DNA from: Thalassolituus sp034111725
GTDB taxonomy: Bacteria; Pseudomonadota; Gammaproteobacteria; Pseudomonadales; Oceanobacteraceae
Reading direction: 5' to 3'
Assembly (NCBI RefSeq): GCF_034111725.1
Contig: NZ_JAWUWR010000050.1
Location: 1 to 34,564 of the forward strand
Length of the DNA: 34,564 nucleotides
Shown: positions 14,269 to 22,501 of the stretch, piece by piece
How the letters are laid out: each line of letters begins with the position of its first letter
How positions within the stretch are numbered: position 1 is the stretch's first letter
Position numbers and translations under genes: made by a program
Notes under the pieces: generated by a model
What the model saw: the letters and a program-made list of their open reading frames with translations, nothing else
Told to the model about the DNA's origin: nothing
Databases searched by the model: none

Positions 14269-16299
14269 TCATTCGACTTTAAACTGCATCACACGCTGTG
14301 TTAAAGCATCTGTGATCGCCTGCGTTTTACGTACAGCTTCCACCGTACCCTCAGCATTAATCGATGTTTGCTCTCCGTTATCACGGATTGCACCTAGGTT
14401 ATGTTGTAAATCGTCTGACGCTCGTTTTTGCTGATTAGCGGTCACGACAATGGCACTGGTTTTACTTTGAATATCACCCATACTGAGCTGAATTTCCGCC
14501 AATGTGGTGCTCACTTGGGCTGAATTTTTAACCGTCGTATCCACCATATTACGGTTTACCTGCATGGTATCCACTGCACTCACAATATTTTTCTGCACAT
14601 CGCTAATTAGGCCTTCAATTTCCCGCGCGGATCCTTGCGTACGGCTCGCTAAAGTACGGACTTCATCAGCTACCACGGCGAACCCTCGACCTTGCTCACC
14701 CGCTCTTGCCGCCTCAATCGCCGCATTCAACGCCAACAAATTGGTTTGCTCAGCAATGCCTTTAATGGTTTCTAAGATACTACTGATGCTCGATGAGTTT
14801 TCGGCTAAACGATTCACAGCTTCCATTGAGTTAGCCATCTCATCCGACAAGCGCCGCACCTCATCCATTACACGGGTAACGACTTGCCCTGCTTGATCTG
14901 ATTTCTTTTGGCCTTCAAGCGCTGCTGTTTCGGCTTCAGCCGCCAAATTCGTCACCGCTGCCGCACCTTTAGCAACTTCGCTAATAATTACCGAAACTTG
15001 ACTGGTTTGTTCCAACTGGTTAGCAACTGCCAACCGACTTCTGTTAGCGATTTCTTCCACTTGGTTAACATTAGAGCTAACCGACGATGATGAATCTCGC
15101 ACAGCAGTTAAGGTTGCTCGAATATTTTGCACCATACCGTTGAAGGCATCACGCAACTGCCCCATTTCATCGCGACCGTGAAAACGAATTTCATGCGTTA
15201 AATCACCATGCGCGATATCACCCGCCGTTTTAGCAAAACGCCTAATGGTAAAGCGAATAGACATAAAGAAGGCAAGATACAAATAGACAATAATCGACAA
15301 CGCCGTCAGTAAAACAAACACTAAAATAGTAATGCGTTTTTCTTGGGCTAAATAGCGCTTGTTCAACGTATTTTTAATCATTGGAAATACTAGGTCTTCG
15401 ATATTAGTCAGAGCCGCTCTTTCATCTTTGTATTGCTTATGAAAATCTTGCCAGTTCATTTCTACAGACGCGGCAGCAATAATTTCTTCATCGAGTATTA
15501 CTCGTATATCCTTTAACGCTGCTTTGGCGGCTTGCGCCGCATCTATGAGCTCTTGATTCTTAGTTGCTTCAGCCGACACAATAATTAAATCAGCATCTGG
15601 CCCTGCGGCTAATAATTTGTCGTAAACCGCATTCATCAAATCGTAAGTTGCTGACTGCAAATATTGTTCAACAAATGAAAACACACCACTCGCATGGCCT
15701 AAACCAACCGCACGCTCAACTTGAGGTAAATCGGCTAATAAAATTCCTGTTAAGCGCTGAATACCAATATCACTATCCAATGAAATACCAGCGGCTTGGC
15801 TGTACTGTTTAGCAATTAAATAGACTTCATCAATAACAATTTGAAAGTAATTGAACTGATCTAAGAAAGTAGGCTGGCGATATTCACCGGTCACACTGAA
15901 GCGCGGTAAAAACTTCGCGCGCCACTCTTCAAGCGAGGTTTGCAAATCCGCATCGTCAACGCTAGAAATTAATTCTGCAGTGTGCTTTGGAATACTTTCT
16001 AGCATAGAGTTCGCCGAACTCTTCAACTCGTCATCAAGCTGGAACCCTGTGACAGCGGCAAGATCGCGGGTTTCTTCTAAAAAGTGTGCAAAATCAAGCA
16101 AGCGCCGAACGTCATCAACACCATTCAGCTCTTGCTCGGTCTTTTTCAATGATTCAAAAGCGGCCAAAAATACTTGCCCACTGAGAACAACCAAAGGCAC
16201 CATGAACAAAAAACTAATTAGTCCAAATTTGGCAGCGTAATTTAGCTGCCCCATAAACTTGATGCCTGGCCACATCAGCGATCTAAACATAGTGATCAC
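14269..16299 (-). CDS. Methyl-accepting chemotaxis protein
   Basis: This 676-residue transmembrane chemoreceptor signals to CheA/CheW. Transmembrane segment 1 is at about residues 25-47 (LISFLFMVPLVVLSGQVFL). A largely helical periplasmic sensor of about 275 residues follows. Segment 2 is near 325-350 (ITILVFVLLTALSIIVYLYL), then HAMP and the signalling domain. The highly conserved hairpin tip reads EQTNLLALNAAIEAARAGEQ. Translation starts at GTG 16299 or ATG 16290, with AAGGG lying before the GTG. The sensor domain is not one I recognise, so the ligand is unknown. It sits between aceF and monooxygenase 2, each of which has its own signals, so the position says little about its stimulus. Confidence 0.92.
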   Translation of the reverse strand: MITMFRSLMWPGIKFMGQLNYAAKFGLISFLFMVPLVVLSGQVFLAAFESLKKTEQELNGVDDVRRLLDFAHFLEETRDLAAVTGFQLDDELKSSANSMLESIPKHTAELISSVDDADLQTSLEEWRAKFLPRFSVTGEYRQPTFLDQFNYFQIVIDEVYLIAKQYSQAAGISLDSDIGIQRLTGILLADLPQVERAVGLGHASGVFSFVEQYLQSATYDLMNAVYDKLLAAGPDADLIIVSAEATKNQELIDAAQAAKAALKDIRVILDEEIIAAASVEMNWQDFHKQYKDERAALTNIEDLVFPMIKNTLNKRYLAQEKRITILVFVLLTALSIIVYLYLAFFMSIRFTIRRFAKTAGDIAHGDLTHEIRFHGRDEMGQLRDAFNGMVQNIRATLTAVRDSSSSVSSNVNQVEEIANRSRLAVANQLEQTSQVSVIISEVAKGAAAVTNLAAEAETAALEGQKKSDQAGQVVTRVMDEVRRLSDEMANSMEAVNRLAENSSSISSILETIKGIAEQTNLLALNAAIEAARAGEQGRGFAVVADEVRTLASRTQGSAREIEGLISDVQKNIVSAVDTMQVNRNMVDTTVKNSAQVSTTLAEIQLSMGDIQSKTSAIVVTANQQKRASDDLQHNLGAIRDNGEQTSINAEGTVEAVRKTQAITDALTQRVMQFKVE

Positions 16300-16331
16300 A
16301 CCCTTAATTCATATCTAAGACCAAACGAACA

Positions 16332-17951
16332 TTACATAAGCAGGGTTCTCATATCTTCGAGATAACCAACCACACATTGGCCAAATCTAGCGGCCTCAGC
16401 CCCATCGACGACGCGATGATCATAGGAAAGAGACAATGGCAACATGAGTCTTGGTTGGAAGCTGGTTCCATCCCAAACCGGTTTGATTTCGGCCTTAGAC
16501 AAACCCAATATCGCCACCTCGGGCGGGTTAACGATTGGCGTAAATGCCGTACCGCCAATACCACCAAGACTGGACAAACTAAAGCAACCACCCTGCATCT
16601 CTGTTAAGGGTAGCTTACCTAAACGGGCCAGCTCAGCTTTGTTACTCAGTTCTTGTGTGATTTCTGTAACCGTTTTGCCATTCACATTACGAATAACAGG
16701 AACTAGTAAGCCTTTAGGTGTATCTACCGCAACACCGATATGTATATATTGTTTTAAAATCAACGACTCACCGTCTTCAGCCAATGAGGAATTGAAGGTA
16801 GGAAATACCTCCAACGCCTTTGCAATGGCTTTCAACACAAAGGGGACAATGGAATAACGTACGCCCTGTTTGCTGGTTTCGTTTTGTGCCTTACGAAAAG
16901 CTTCGAGACTGGTAATGTCGGCTTGATCGAATTGCGTTACTTGAGGAACATTCAACGATGCTATCGTCATCGCTTTTGCCGTTGCGCGCTTAATACCGTT
17001 TAAAGGCTCTGTTGTTATAGGTCCGAATTTGGCGAAATCGACTTTAGGGACTGGTGGAATACCGGAACCACCGACGGTAGCCACACCACTCACACGCTCC
17101 TTAACAAAAGCTTGAATATCTTCCTTCAAAATTCGATGTTTTGGGCCCGTGCCTTTCAGCTTGCCTAAATCAACGCCAAATTCCCGAGCAAGTTTACGCA
17201 CAGATGGTCCGGCATGAACCACCGCTGAAGTAGCATGCTCGTCCACAAGCTTCGTCGGCGCAGTGATTGACACAGAGGGATTCGTCGAAGCTTTTGTCTC
17301 GCTAGCCGCAGCGACAGGCACGGCTGTCGCAACGTCTTTCGCCGGTGTCGGCTCAGCCGTCGTCACCGTCATACGCAACATAGCATCGCCTTGACTGAGC
17401 TTATCGCCCAATTTCACCAACACTTCTTCGATATGGCCAGCAACGCCAGCAGGAATTTCCATGCTGGCTTTATCCGATTCAAGAACAACGACCGCTTGCT
17501 CATCGCTAATGTCATCACCCGCGCGTACCAGCATTTCGATGACTTCAACGCCTTCAGCACCACCTAAATCAGGCACAACAATGGTTTGAACCTCTGACGT
17601 TGAAGCTGCAGAAGCGCTGCTAGCGGCAACGATCGGCGCAGACTCAGTACTGCTACTTTGCACCTCAGCCGGTTCAGATGGCGCTACCTGATCCAATGGC
17701 GCAGCCTCGGCACTCGCGGCACCGGTATCTAGCTCAATAAAGACATCACCCTCGCTGACTTTATCGCCCAATGCGACGCTGATAGCCGTCACGGTTCCGG
17801 CAAATTCCGACGGAATTTCCATGCTGGCTTTATCGGTTTCCAATACGATCAGTGCTTGTTCGACATCAACCTGATCGCCTACTTTTACCAAAATTTCGAT
17901 CACCTCGACCTGACTGGCACCACCTAGGTCTGGGATTTTTACTGTTGTCAT
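16332..17951 (-). CDS. aceF: Pyruvate dehydrogenase E2, dihydrolipoamide acetyltransferase
   Basis: This 539-residue core subunit of pyruvate dehydrogenase transfers the acetyl group to CoA. It has two N-terminal lipoyl domains with the lipoylated lysines in ETDKASMEIP (Lys41) and ESDKASMEIP (Lys161). Ala/Ser/Pro-rich linkers and a subunit-binding domain at about 247-284 (PSVRKLAREFGVDLGKL) follow. The catalytic domain has His512 and Asp516 in SYDHRVVDG. E. coli has three lipoyl domains; two is common in related gammaproteobacteria. It starts 12 bases after the aceE stop, so aceE-aceF is an operon. No lpd gene follows in the window; the E3 subunit must be encoded elsewhere. Confidence 0.97.
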   Translation of the reverse strand: MTTVKIPDLGGASQVEVIEILVKVGDQVDVEQALIVLETDKASMEIPSEFAGTVTAISVALGDKVSEGDVFIELDTGAASAEAAPLDQVAPSEPAEVQSSSTESAPIVAASSASAASTSEVQTIVVPDLGGAEGVEVIEMLVRAGDDISDEQAVVVLESDKASMEIPAGVAGHIEEVLVKLGDKLSQGDAMLRMTVTTAEPTPAKDVATAVPVAAASETKASTNPSVSITAPTKLVDEHATSAVVHAGPSVRKLAREFGVDLGKLKGTGPKHRILKEDIQAFVKERVSGVATVGGSGIPPVPKVDFAKFGPITTEPLNGIKRATAKAMTIASLNVPQVTQFDQADITSLEAFRKAQNETSKQGVRYSIVPFVLKAIAKALEVFPTFNSSLAEDGESLILKQYIHIGVAVDTPKGLLVPVIRNVNGKTVTEITQELSNKAELARLGKLPLTEMQGGCFSLSSLGGIGGTAFTPIVNPPEVAILGLSKAEIKPVWDGTSFQPRLMLPLSLSYDHRVVDGAEAARFGQCVVGYLEDMRTLLM

Positions 17952-17963
17952 AATGCTTTATCC

Positions 17964-20651
17964 TTAGCTATACAGCGGATCAGGTTTGCTCGCATCAATA
18001 CCTAGCTCTGCTCGCCAAGTTTCGAGCTCTGCTAAATCCAGCTGTTGCAATCGACATAATTCATACCCCGCAGACCAAGCAACATGCTGCCAATTCACTT
18101 CAAAAAATTGACGTAAATTTTCGCGTGAATCACTGCGACCAAAGCCATCGGTTCCGAGGGTTTTATAAGTACGATTTACAGGAATAAATGGACGTATTTG
18201 TTCGGCATAAGACTTCATATGATCTGTCGCCGCGACAATGGGGCCAGCCGATGATTGCAATTGCCAAGTGACATACGCTTCACGACGGCGCTCGCCCCCA
18301 GATAGCATAGTTTCACGTTCACAATCTAAGCCATTACGGCGTAATTCATTAAATGACGTCACACTCCAAACATCGGCACTAATGCCTTTGTTGGCAAGCC
18401 AAACCGCGGCTTTTTCGACTTCGCGTAAAATTGCACCACTCCCCAAAAGTTGTACCTTTTTATCACTTTCAATGGATGCAGCCGTAAGACGATAAATACC
18501 GCGACGAATTCCTTCTTCTACTCCCTCAGGCATGGCGGGATGAACGTAGTTTTCATTCAAGCTGGTGATGTAATAGAAGACTTTTTCTTTCTTCTCGTAC
18601 ATACGCTTTAAGCCATCTTGAATAATCACGGCCAGCTCGTAGGCGTACGTAGGATCATACGAAATACAGTTGGGAATGGTAGAAGCCAAAATATGGCTGT
18701 GACCATCCTGATGCTGCAAACCTTCTCCGTTCAATGTCGTTCGACCTGACGTTGCACCAATTAAAAAGCCTTGGCACTGCATATCACCGGCAGCCCACGC
18801 AAGATCGCCGATGCGCTGGAAACCGAACATGGAGTAGTAGATATAAAACGGGATCATAGCCAAACCATTGGTGCTGTAGGAGCTGGCGGCAGCCATCCAG
18901 GCGGCAAAAGCACCCGCTTCGTTGATACCTTCTTCTAGAATTCGGCCTTTTTTATCTTCGCGGTAATACATGACCTGGCCTTGATCGACCGGTTCGTATA
19001 ATTGCCCTTCCGACGAATAAATACCCATTTGGCGGAATAAACCTTCCATACCAAAGGTTCGCGCCTCATCAGGCACAATAGGTACAACGCGATCACCCAT
19101 GCTTTTATCGCGCACAAGCTGCGACATAATGCGCACAAACGCCATGGTTGTGGAGATCTCACGCTCGCCCGAACCTTCTAATTGCGAGCTAAAAAATGAG
19201 ACATCAGGTGCTGTTAATGCGGTCCAGTTTTCGGTGCGCTGGGGTAAATAACCGCCCAGTTTTTCGCGCTGCTTACGCATATACGTTAATTCAGGGCTAT
19301 CTGCCGGTGGACGATAAAATGGCAAATGCTCCAAATCTTCGTCACGAATTGGTATATCAAAACGATCACGAAAGGCTTTTAACCCCTCTACATCCAACTT
19401 CTTAACCGAGTGTGCTTGGTTCTGCCCTTCCGCCTCAATACCCATACCGTAACCTTTAACGGTATGCGCTAAAATAACCGTTGGTTGGCCAGTATGATTT
19501 ACCGCCGCATGATAAGCCGCGTAGACTTTATAAGGATCGTGACCGCCACGATTTAATTTATAAATATCTTCATCAGACAAGTCTTTGATTAATTCTTTTA
19601 GCTCAGGATATTTTTCGAAAAAATGCTCACGGGTGTATTTACCACCCTTAGCTTTGTAATTTTGATATTCGCCATCGACGGTTTCATCCATGCGTTTTTG
19701 CAATAAACCTTTACGGTCTTTTGCTAGCAAGGGATCCCAGTGACGACCCCAAACAACCTTAATAACATTCCAACCAGCACCGCGGAATTGGCTTTCTAAT
19801 TCCTGAATAATTTTGCCGTTACCACGTACCGGCCCATCTAGACGCTGTAAATTGCAGTTAACAACAAAGATAAGGTTTTCGAGCTTTTCGCGCCCCGCCA
19901 AACCAATAGCACCTAACGTTTCTGGCTCATCACATTCGCCATCACCTAAAAACGCCCACACTTTACGGCCCTTACGCGGTACTAACTCTCGTGCGGACAA
20001 ATAACGCATAAAGTGCGCTTGATAAATTGCCTGCAAAGGCCCCAGTCCCATAGAAACAGTAGGGAACTGCCAATAATCAGGCATCAACTTAGGGTGTGGA
20101 TAAGATGACAAACCGGGCGCTAACGCTTCACGGCGAAAACGTTCCAAATCCGCCTCTTGGAAACGGCCTTCTAAATAGGTACGCGCGTAAATACCAGGAG
20201 AAACATGGCCTTGATAATAAATTAAGTCACCTAATGGCGAAGTTTCGCTGGTCGGGTTAGGTGCGCGAAAGAAATGGTTGAATGCCACGTCGTATAGCGT
20301 GGCACTAGAGGCAAAACTGGAAATATGACCACCGAGGTCTCCAGCACCTTCTTTGTTAGCACGCATTACCATCGCCAAAGCATTCCAACGTACAAGCGAA
20401 CGAATGCGGCGCTCCATAAATAAATCGCCCGGCATAGGCGCTTCATTCTCTGGCGAAATCGTATTCCGATAGGGAGTATTCAATGCATAAGGTAGGGGCA
20501 TTCCATCACGCGTGGCCCGCTCGGCAATACGTTCGATTAAGAAATGCGCTCGCTCAACACCTTCTGCGCGAATTACGGAATGAATGGCATCGACCCATTC
20601 TTTTGTCTCTTGTGGGTCGGTATCATTCGTGAACAACTGGTCATCCATCAT
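17964..20651 (-). CDS. aceE: Pyruvate dehydrogenase E1, homodimeric type
   Basis: This 895-residue thiamine-diphosphate enzyme decarboxylates pyruvate and acetylates the E2 lipoyl groups. The ThDP motif begins GDGECDEPE at about 236 and ends NCN at 265-267. The N-terminal E2-binding region and the QHQDGHSHIL segment of the second half are typical of AceE. The reading frame extends to 20711, but the ATG at 20651 has AGGAG six bases upstream and gives the usual N-terminus and length. It is the first gene of aceE-aceF. It is divergent from cobO, with only 82 bases between the two starts. There, a minus-strand TATACT (20691-20686) may be the -10 box, overlapping the cobO promoter. Confidence 0.97.
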   Translation of the reverse strand: MMDDQLFTNDTDPQETKEWVDAIHSVIRAEGVERAHFLIERIAERATRDGMPLPYALNTPYRNTISPENEAPMPGDLFMERRIRSLVRWNALAMVMRANKEGAGDLGGHISSFASSATLYDVAFNHFFRAPNPTSETSPLGDLIYYQGHVSPGIYARTYLEGRFQEADLERFRREALAPGLSSYPHPKLMPDYWQFPTVSMGLGPLQAIYQAHFMRYLSARELVPRKGRKVWAFLGDGECDEPETLGAIGLAGREKLENLIFVVNCNLQRLDGPVRGNGKIIQELESQFRGAGWNVIKVVWGRHWDPLLAKDRKGLLQKRMDETVDGEYQNYKAKGGKYTREHFFEKYPELKELIKDLSDEDIYKLNRGGHDPYKVYAAYHAAVNHTGQPTVILAHTVKGYGMGIEAEGQNQAHSVKKLDVEGLKAFRDRFDIPIRDEDLEHLPFYRPPADSPELTYMRKQREKLGGYLPQRTENWTALTAPDVSFFSSQLEGSGEREISTTMAFVRIMSQLVRDKSMGDRVVPIVPDEARTFGMEGLFRQMGIYSSEGQLYEPVDQGQVMYYREDKKGRILEEGINEAGAFAAWMAAASSYSTNGLAMIPFYIYYSMFGFQRIGDLAWAAGDMQCQGFLIGATSGRTTLNGEGLQHQDGHSHILASTIPNCISYDPTYAYELAVIIQDGLKRMYEKKEKVFYYITSLNENYVHPAMPEGVEEGIRRGIYRLTAASIESDKKVQLLGSGAILREVEKAAVWLANKGISADVWSVTSFNELRRNGLDCERETMLSGGERRREAYVTWQLQSSAGPIVAATDHMKSYAEQIRPFIPVNRTYKTLGTDGFGRSDSRENLRQFFEVNWQHVAWSAGYELCRLQQLDLAELETWRAELGIDASKPDPLYS

Positions 20652-20664
20652 TTTGGCTCCTGAC

Positions 20665-20693
20665 TTGGGGCATAGTCCTTCACCCAGTATAGT
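20665..20693 (+). promoter_or_regulatory. Probable sigma-70 promoter of cobO
   Basis: TTGGGG (20665-20670), 17-base spacer, TATAGT (20688-20693), about 40 bases before the cobO start. The same bases read on the minus strand give TATACT (20691-20686), a possible aceE -10 box, so polymerase binding in the two directions may be mutually exclusive. Confidence 0.5.
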
Positions 20694-20733
20694 TAACCTC
20701 TGTACAAACACTCATACGACTTTGGAAAAACCT

Positions 20734-21351
20734 ATGAATTCCGTCTCAAATTCCGCTAACGATGCCGAACGCCACCAACGAAAAATGGAAAAACAGAAAG
20801 CTAAAGTAGATGCGGCCATCGAACGCGCTCAAGAAGAGCGAGGGGTCGTCATCGTACTTACTGGCACCGGCAAGGGTAAAAGCAGCTCTGGTTTTGGTAC
20901 TGTAATTCGTACTCTTGGTCATGGTTATCATGCCGGTATCGTACAGTTCATTAAAGGCACTTGGGATTGCGGAGAGATTAAAATTTTAAAATCCCTTCCT
21001 AATCTACGACATGAGGTTATGGGATCTGGTTTCACTTGGAACACCCAAGATAAAGAAAAAGATCAGCAAGCCTTCGATCAAGCATGGCCATTAGCACTCG
21101 AAATGCTGAGTGACGATAACCTGCGTACCGTCATGCTCGATGAAATTACTTATATGCTGGCCTACGGCCATCTGCAATGGGAGGACTTAAAAGTTGCTTT
21201 AGAAAATCGCCCAAAACATCAGAACGTTATCCTAACAGGCCGCGGCGCACCAACAGCACTGCGTGATTTTGCCGATACACTTACCGATATGAAGATGGAA
21301 AAACATGCGTTTAAAGCAGGCGTTAAAGCTCAAGCTGGTATTGAGTGGTAG
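20734..21351 (+). CDS. cobO: Cob(I)alamin/corrinoid adenosyltransferase, CobO/BtuR type
   Basis: This 205-residue enzyme transfers adenosyl from ATP to Co(I) of corrinoids, giving the coenzyme form. The P-loop GTGKGKSS is at 44-51, unusually arranged as in all CobA/CobO enzymes. VMLDEITYMLAYGHL and LTGRGAPTALRDFAD match family blocks. A longer frame reaches back to 20584 inside aceE; ATG 20734 gives the normal N-terminus (a basic helix that covers the corrinoid site), with a modest GGA ribosome signal. It leads the cobalamin region. No riboswitch can fit in the roughly 40-base leader. Confidence 0.95.
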   Translation: MNSVSNSANDAERHQRKMEKQKAKVDAAIERAQEERGVVIVLTGTGKGKSSSGFGTVIRTLGHGYHAGIVQFIKGTWDCGEIKILKSLPNLRHEVMGSGFTWNTQDKEKDQQAFDQAWPLALEMLSDDNLRTVMLDEITYMLAYGHLQWEDLKVALENRPKHQNVILTGRGAPTALRDFADTLTDMKMEKHAFKAGVKAQAGIEW

Positions 21352-21378
21352 CACCTATAGCCTCAAGCTAACAATTAA

Positions 21379-21408
21379 ACCATGACAATCAACGATTCCT
21401 ATCATGGT
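21379..21408. repeat. Inverted repeat downstream of cobO
   Basis: ACCATGA (21379-21385) and TCATGGT (21402-21408) are a perfect seven-base repeat with 16 bases between. There is no T run. It lies in the 149-base gap between the convergent cobO and btuF genes, where I otherwise see no gene. It may be a weak terminator hairpin or chance. Confidence 0.4.
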
Positions 21409-21500
21409 CGACGCTGTGATTATGCTGAGCGCCACAACAGAAGAGGCTTGCACTCATGATGGCGCTGGATACGGCGTTAGGCTAGGAATGCAGAATCCAA

Positions 21501-22403
21501 TTATTTGGCGGCCATGTGCTCGCGGGCGGTCGTCAAATGCTCGCATAACTGTTGTGTTCCCTGCAAAAAACGCGATGTTGGGCGGTGAAATAGATCTGGA
21601 TGAATATGAAACAAATTGGCGTATTTAACGGCGGTTAAATTAGGAAATTTTTTCCAGTCATCCAGCCATTCAGGGCGACTTTCTCCCATACCGCTAGCAA
21701 CAATCACATCAGGATCGGCAACCAGCACGGCCTCCATATTGATATGCGGCGCACGAATATCAAGATCGGCGAACACATTGCTACCACCACAAAGATCAAT
21801 CGCTTGAGAAATAAACGTATCACCATTTTGAGTAATCAGCGGCTGATTCCAAACTTGGTAAAACACCTGCACTCGCGCGGTGTGTTGATACGTTTGCCGT
21901 AATCTATTCACTTGCTGTCGTAACGCCCGAGCGGCTGCTGCGCCCTGTTCCTTATGGCCCGTAAGTATCCCTAAGCGCTCTAAATTAACAGCGATGCCAT
22001 CGAACGTTACTGGATCAGATACAAATAATGGCACTCCCAGCGCTGCAAGCTTCTGCAGTTCTCTATTGGGATTTCCCTCCGGCCAAGCTAGAACGATATC
22101 CGGCTGTAACGCTAAAATAGCCTCAATATTCATACCGCTATAACCGCCAATCCGAGGGATTTTTTTTGCGGCTTCAGGATAGTCGGAATAATCCACGGCC
22201 CCAACGATGAGGTCTCCAGCCCCAACTTCGAACAGTAATTCAGTACCGTGTGGCATCAAACTCACTATACGTTTAACTGGGCCTGAAAAATGATGCTCCA
22301 CACCGTCATCATCAATCAAATCGAATGACTCTGGGCTTTCCGCCCACGTAACACTAGCGTTGAAACAACAGCAAAGAAAAATGAATGCAGACAGTGTTTT
22401 CAC
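21501..22403 (-). CDS. btuF: Cobalamin (corrinoid) ABC transporter substrate-binding protein, BtuF-like
   Basis: This is a 300-residue periplasmic binding protein with the helical-backbone fold. I start it at GTG 22403, which gives a standard signal peptide (MKTLSAFIFLCCCFNASVTWA, cut before ESPE) with GGAA upstream. The frame continues to 22532, but that would bury the signal and overlap cobQ. KRIVSLMPHGTELLFEVGAG and ALQPDIVLAWPEGNP are typical of BtuF. The central domain carries a helical linker, and the C-terminal half has ADPDVIVASGMG. It delivers corrinoids to a BtuCD-type transporter, whose genes are not in the window. Location within the cob genes supports a corrinoid rather than iron-siderophore ligand. 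Promoter sequences must lie in the short gap before cobQ. Confidence 0.85.
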   Translation of the reverse strand: MKTLSAFIFLCCCFNASVTWAESPESFDLIDDDGVEHHFSGPVKRIVSLMPHGTELLFEVGAGDLIVGAVDYSDYPEAAKKIPRIGGYSGMNIEAILALQPDIVLAWPEGNPNRELQKLAALGVPLFVSDPVTFDGIAVNLERLGILTGHKEQGAAAARALRQQVNRLRQTYQHTARVQVFYQVWNQPLITQNGDTFISQAIDLCGGSNVFADLDIRAPHINMEAVLVADPDVIVASGMGESRPEWLDDWKKFPNLTAVKYANLFHIHPDLFHRPTSRFLQGTQQLCEHLTTAREHMAAK

Positions 22404-22501
22404 GAAGGCTATTTCCAAACTAAAAATCAGACTAAACAATGCGGTATTGGCGATCATCTGACATACAATAGCGCTTAAATGGATTATCTTAAGTGTACCA
22501 G

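Noticed and set aside
20652..20711. Longer aceE start at 20711
   Set aside because: ATG 20651 has AGGAG at ideal spacing and gives the usual AceE N-terminus; the longer form would cover the probable promoter.
20694..20733. Cobalamin riboswitch before cobO
   Set aside because: The leader is about 40 bases, far too short, and no B12-box-like sequence is visible.
21404..21628. Plus-strand open frame after cobO
   Set aside because: More than half lies antisense to btuF, the rest shows no family pattern, and its ATG lies inside an inverted repeat arm.
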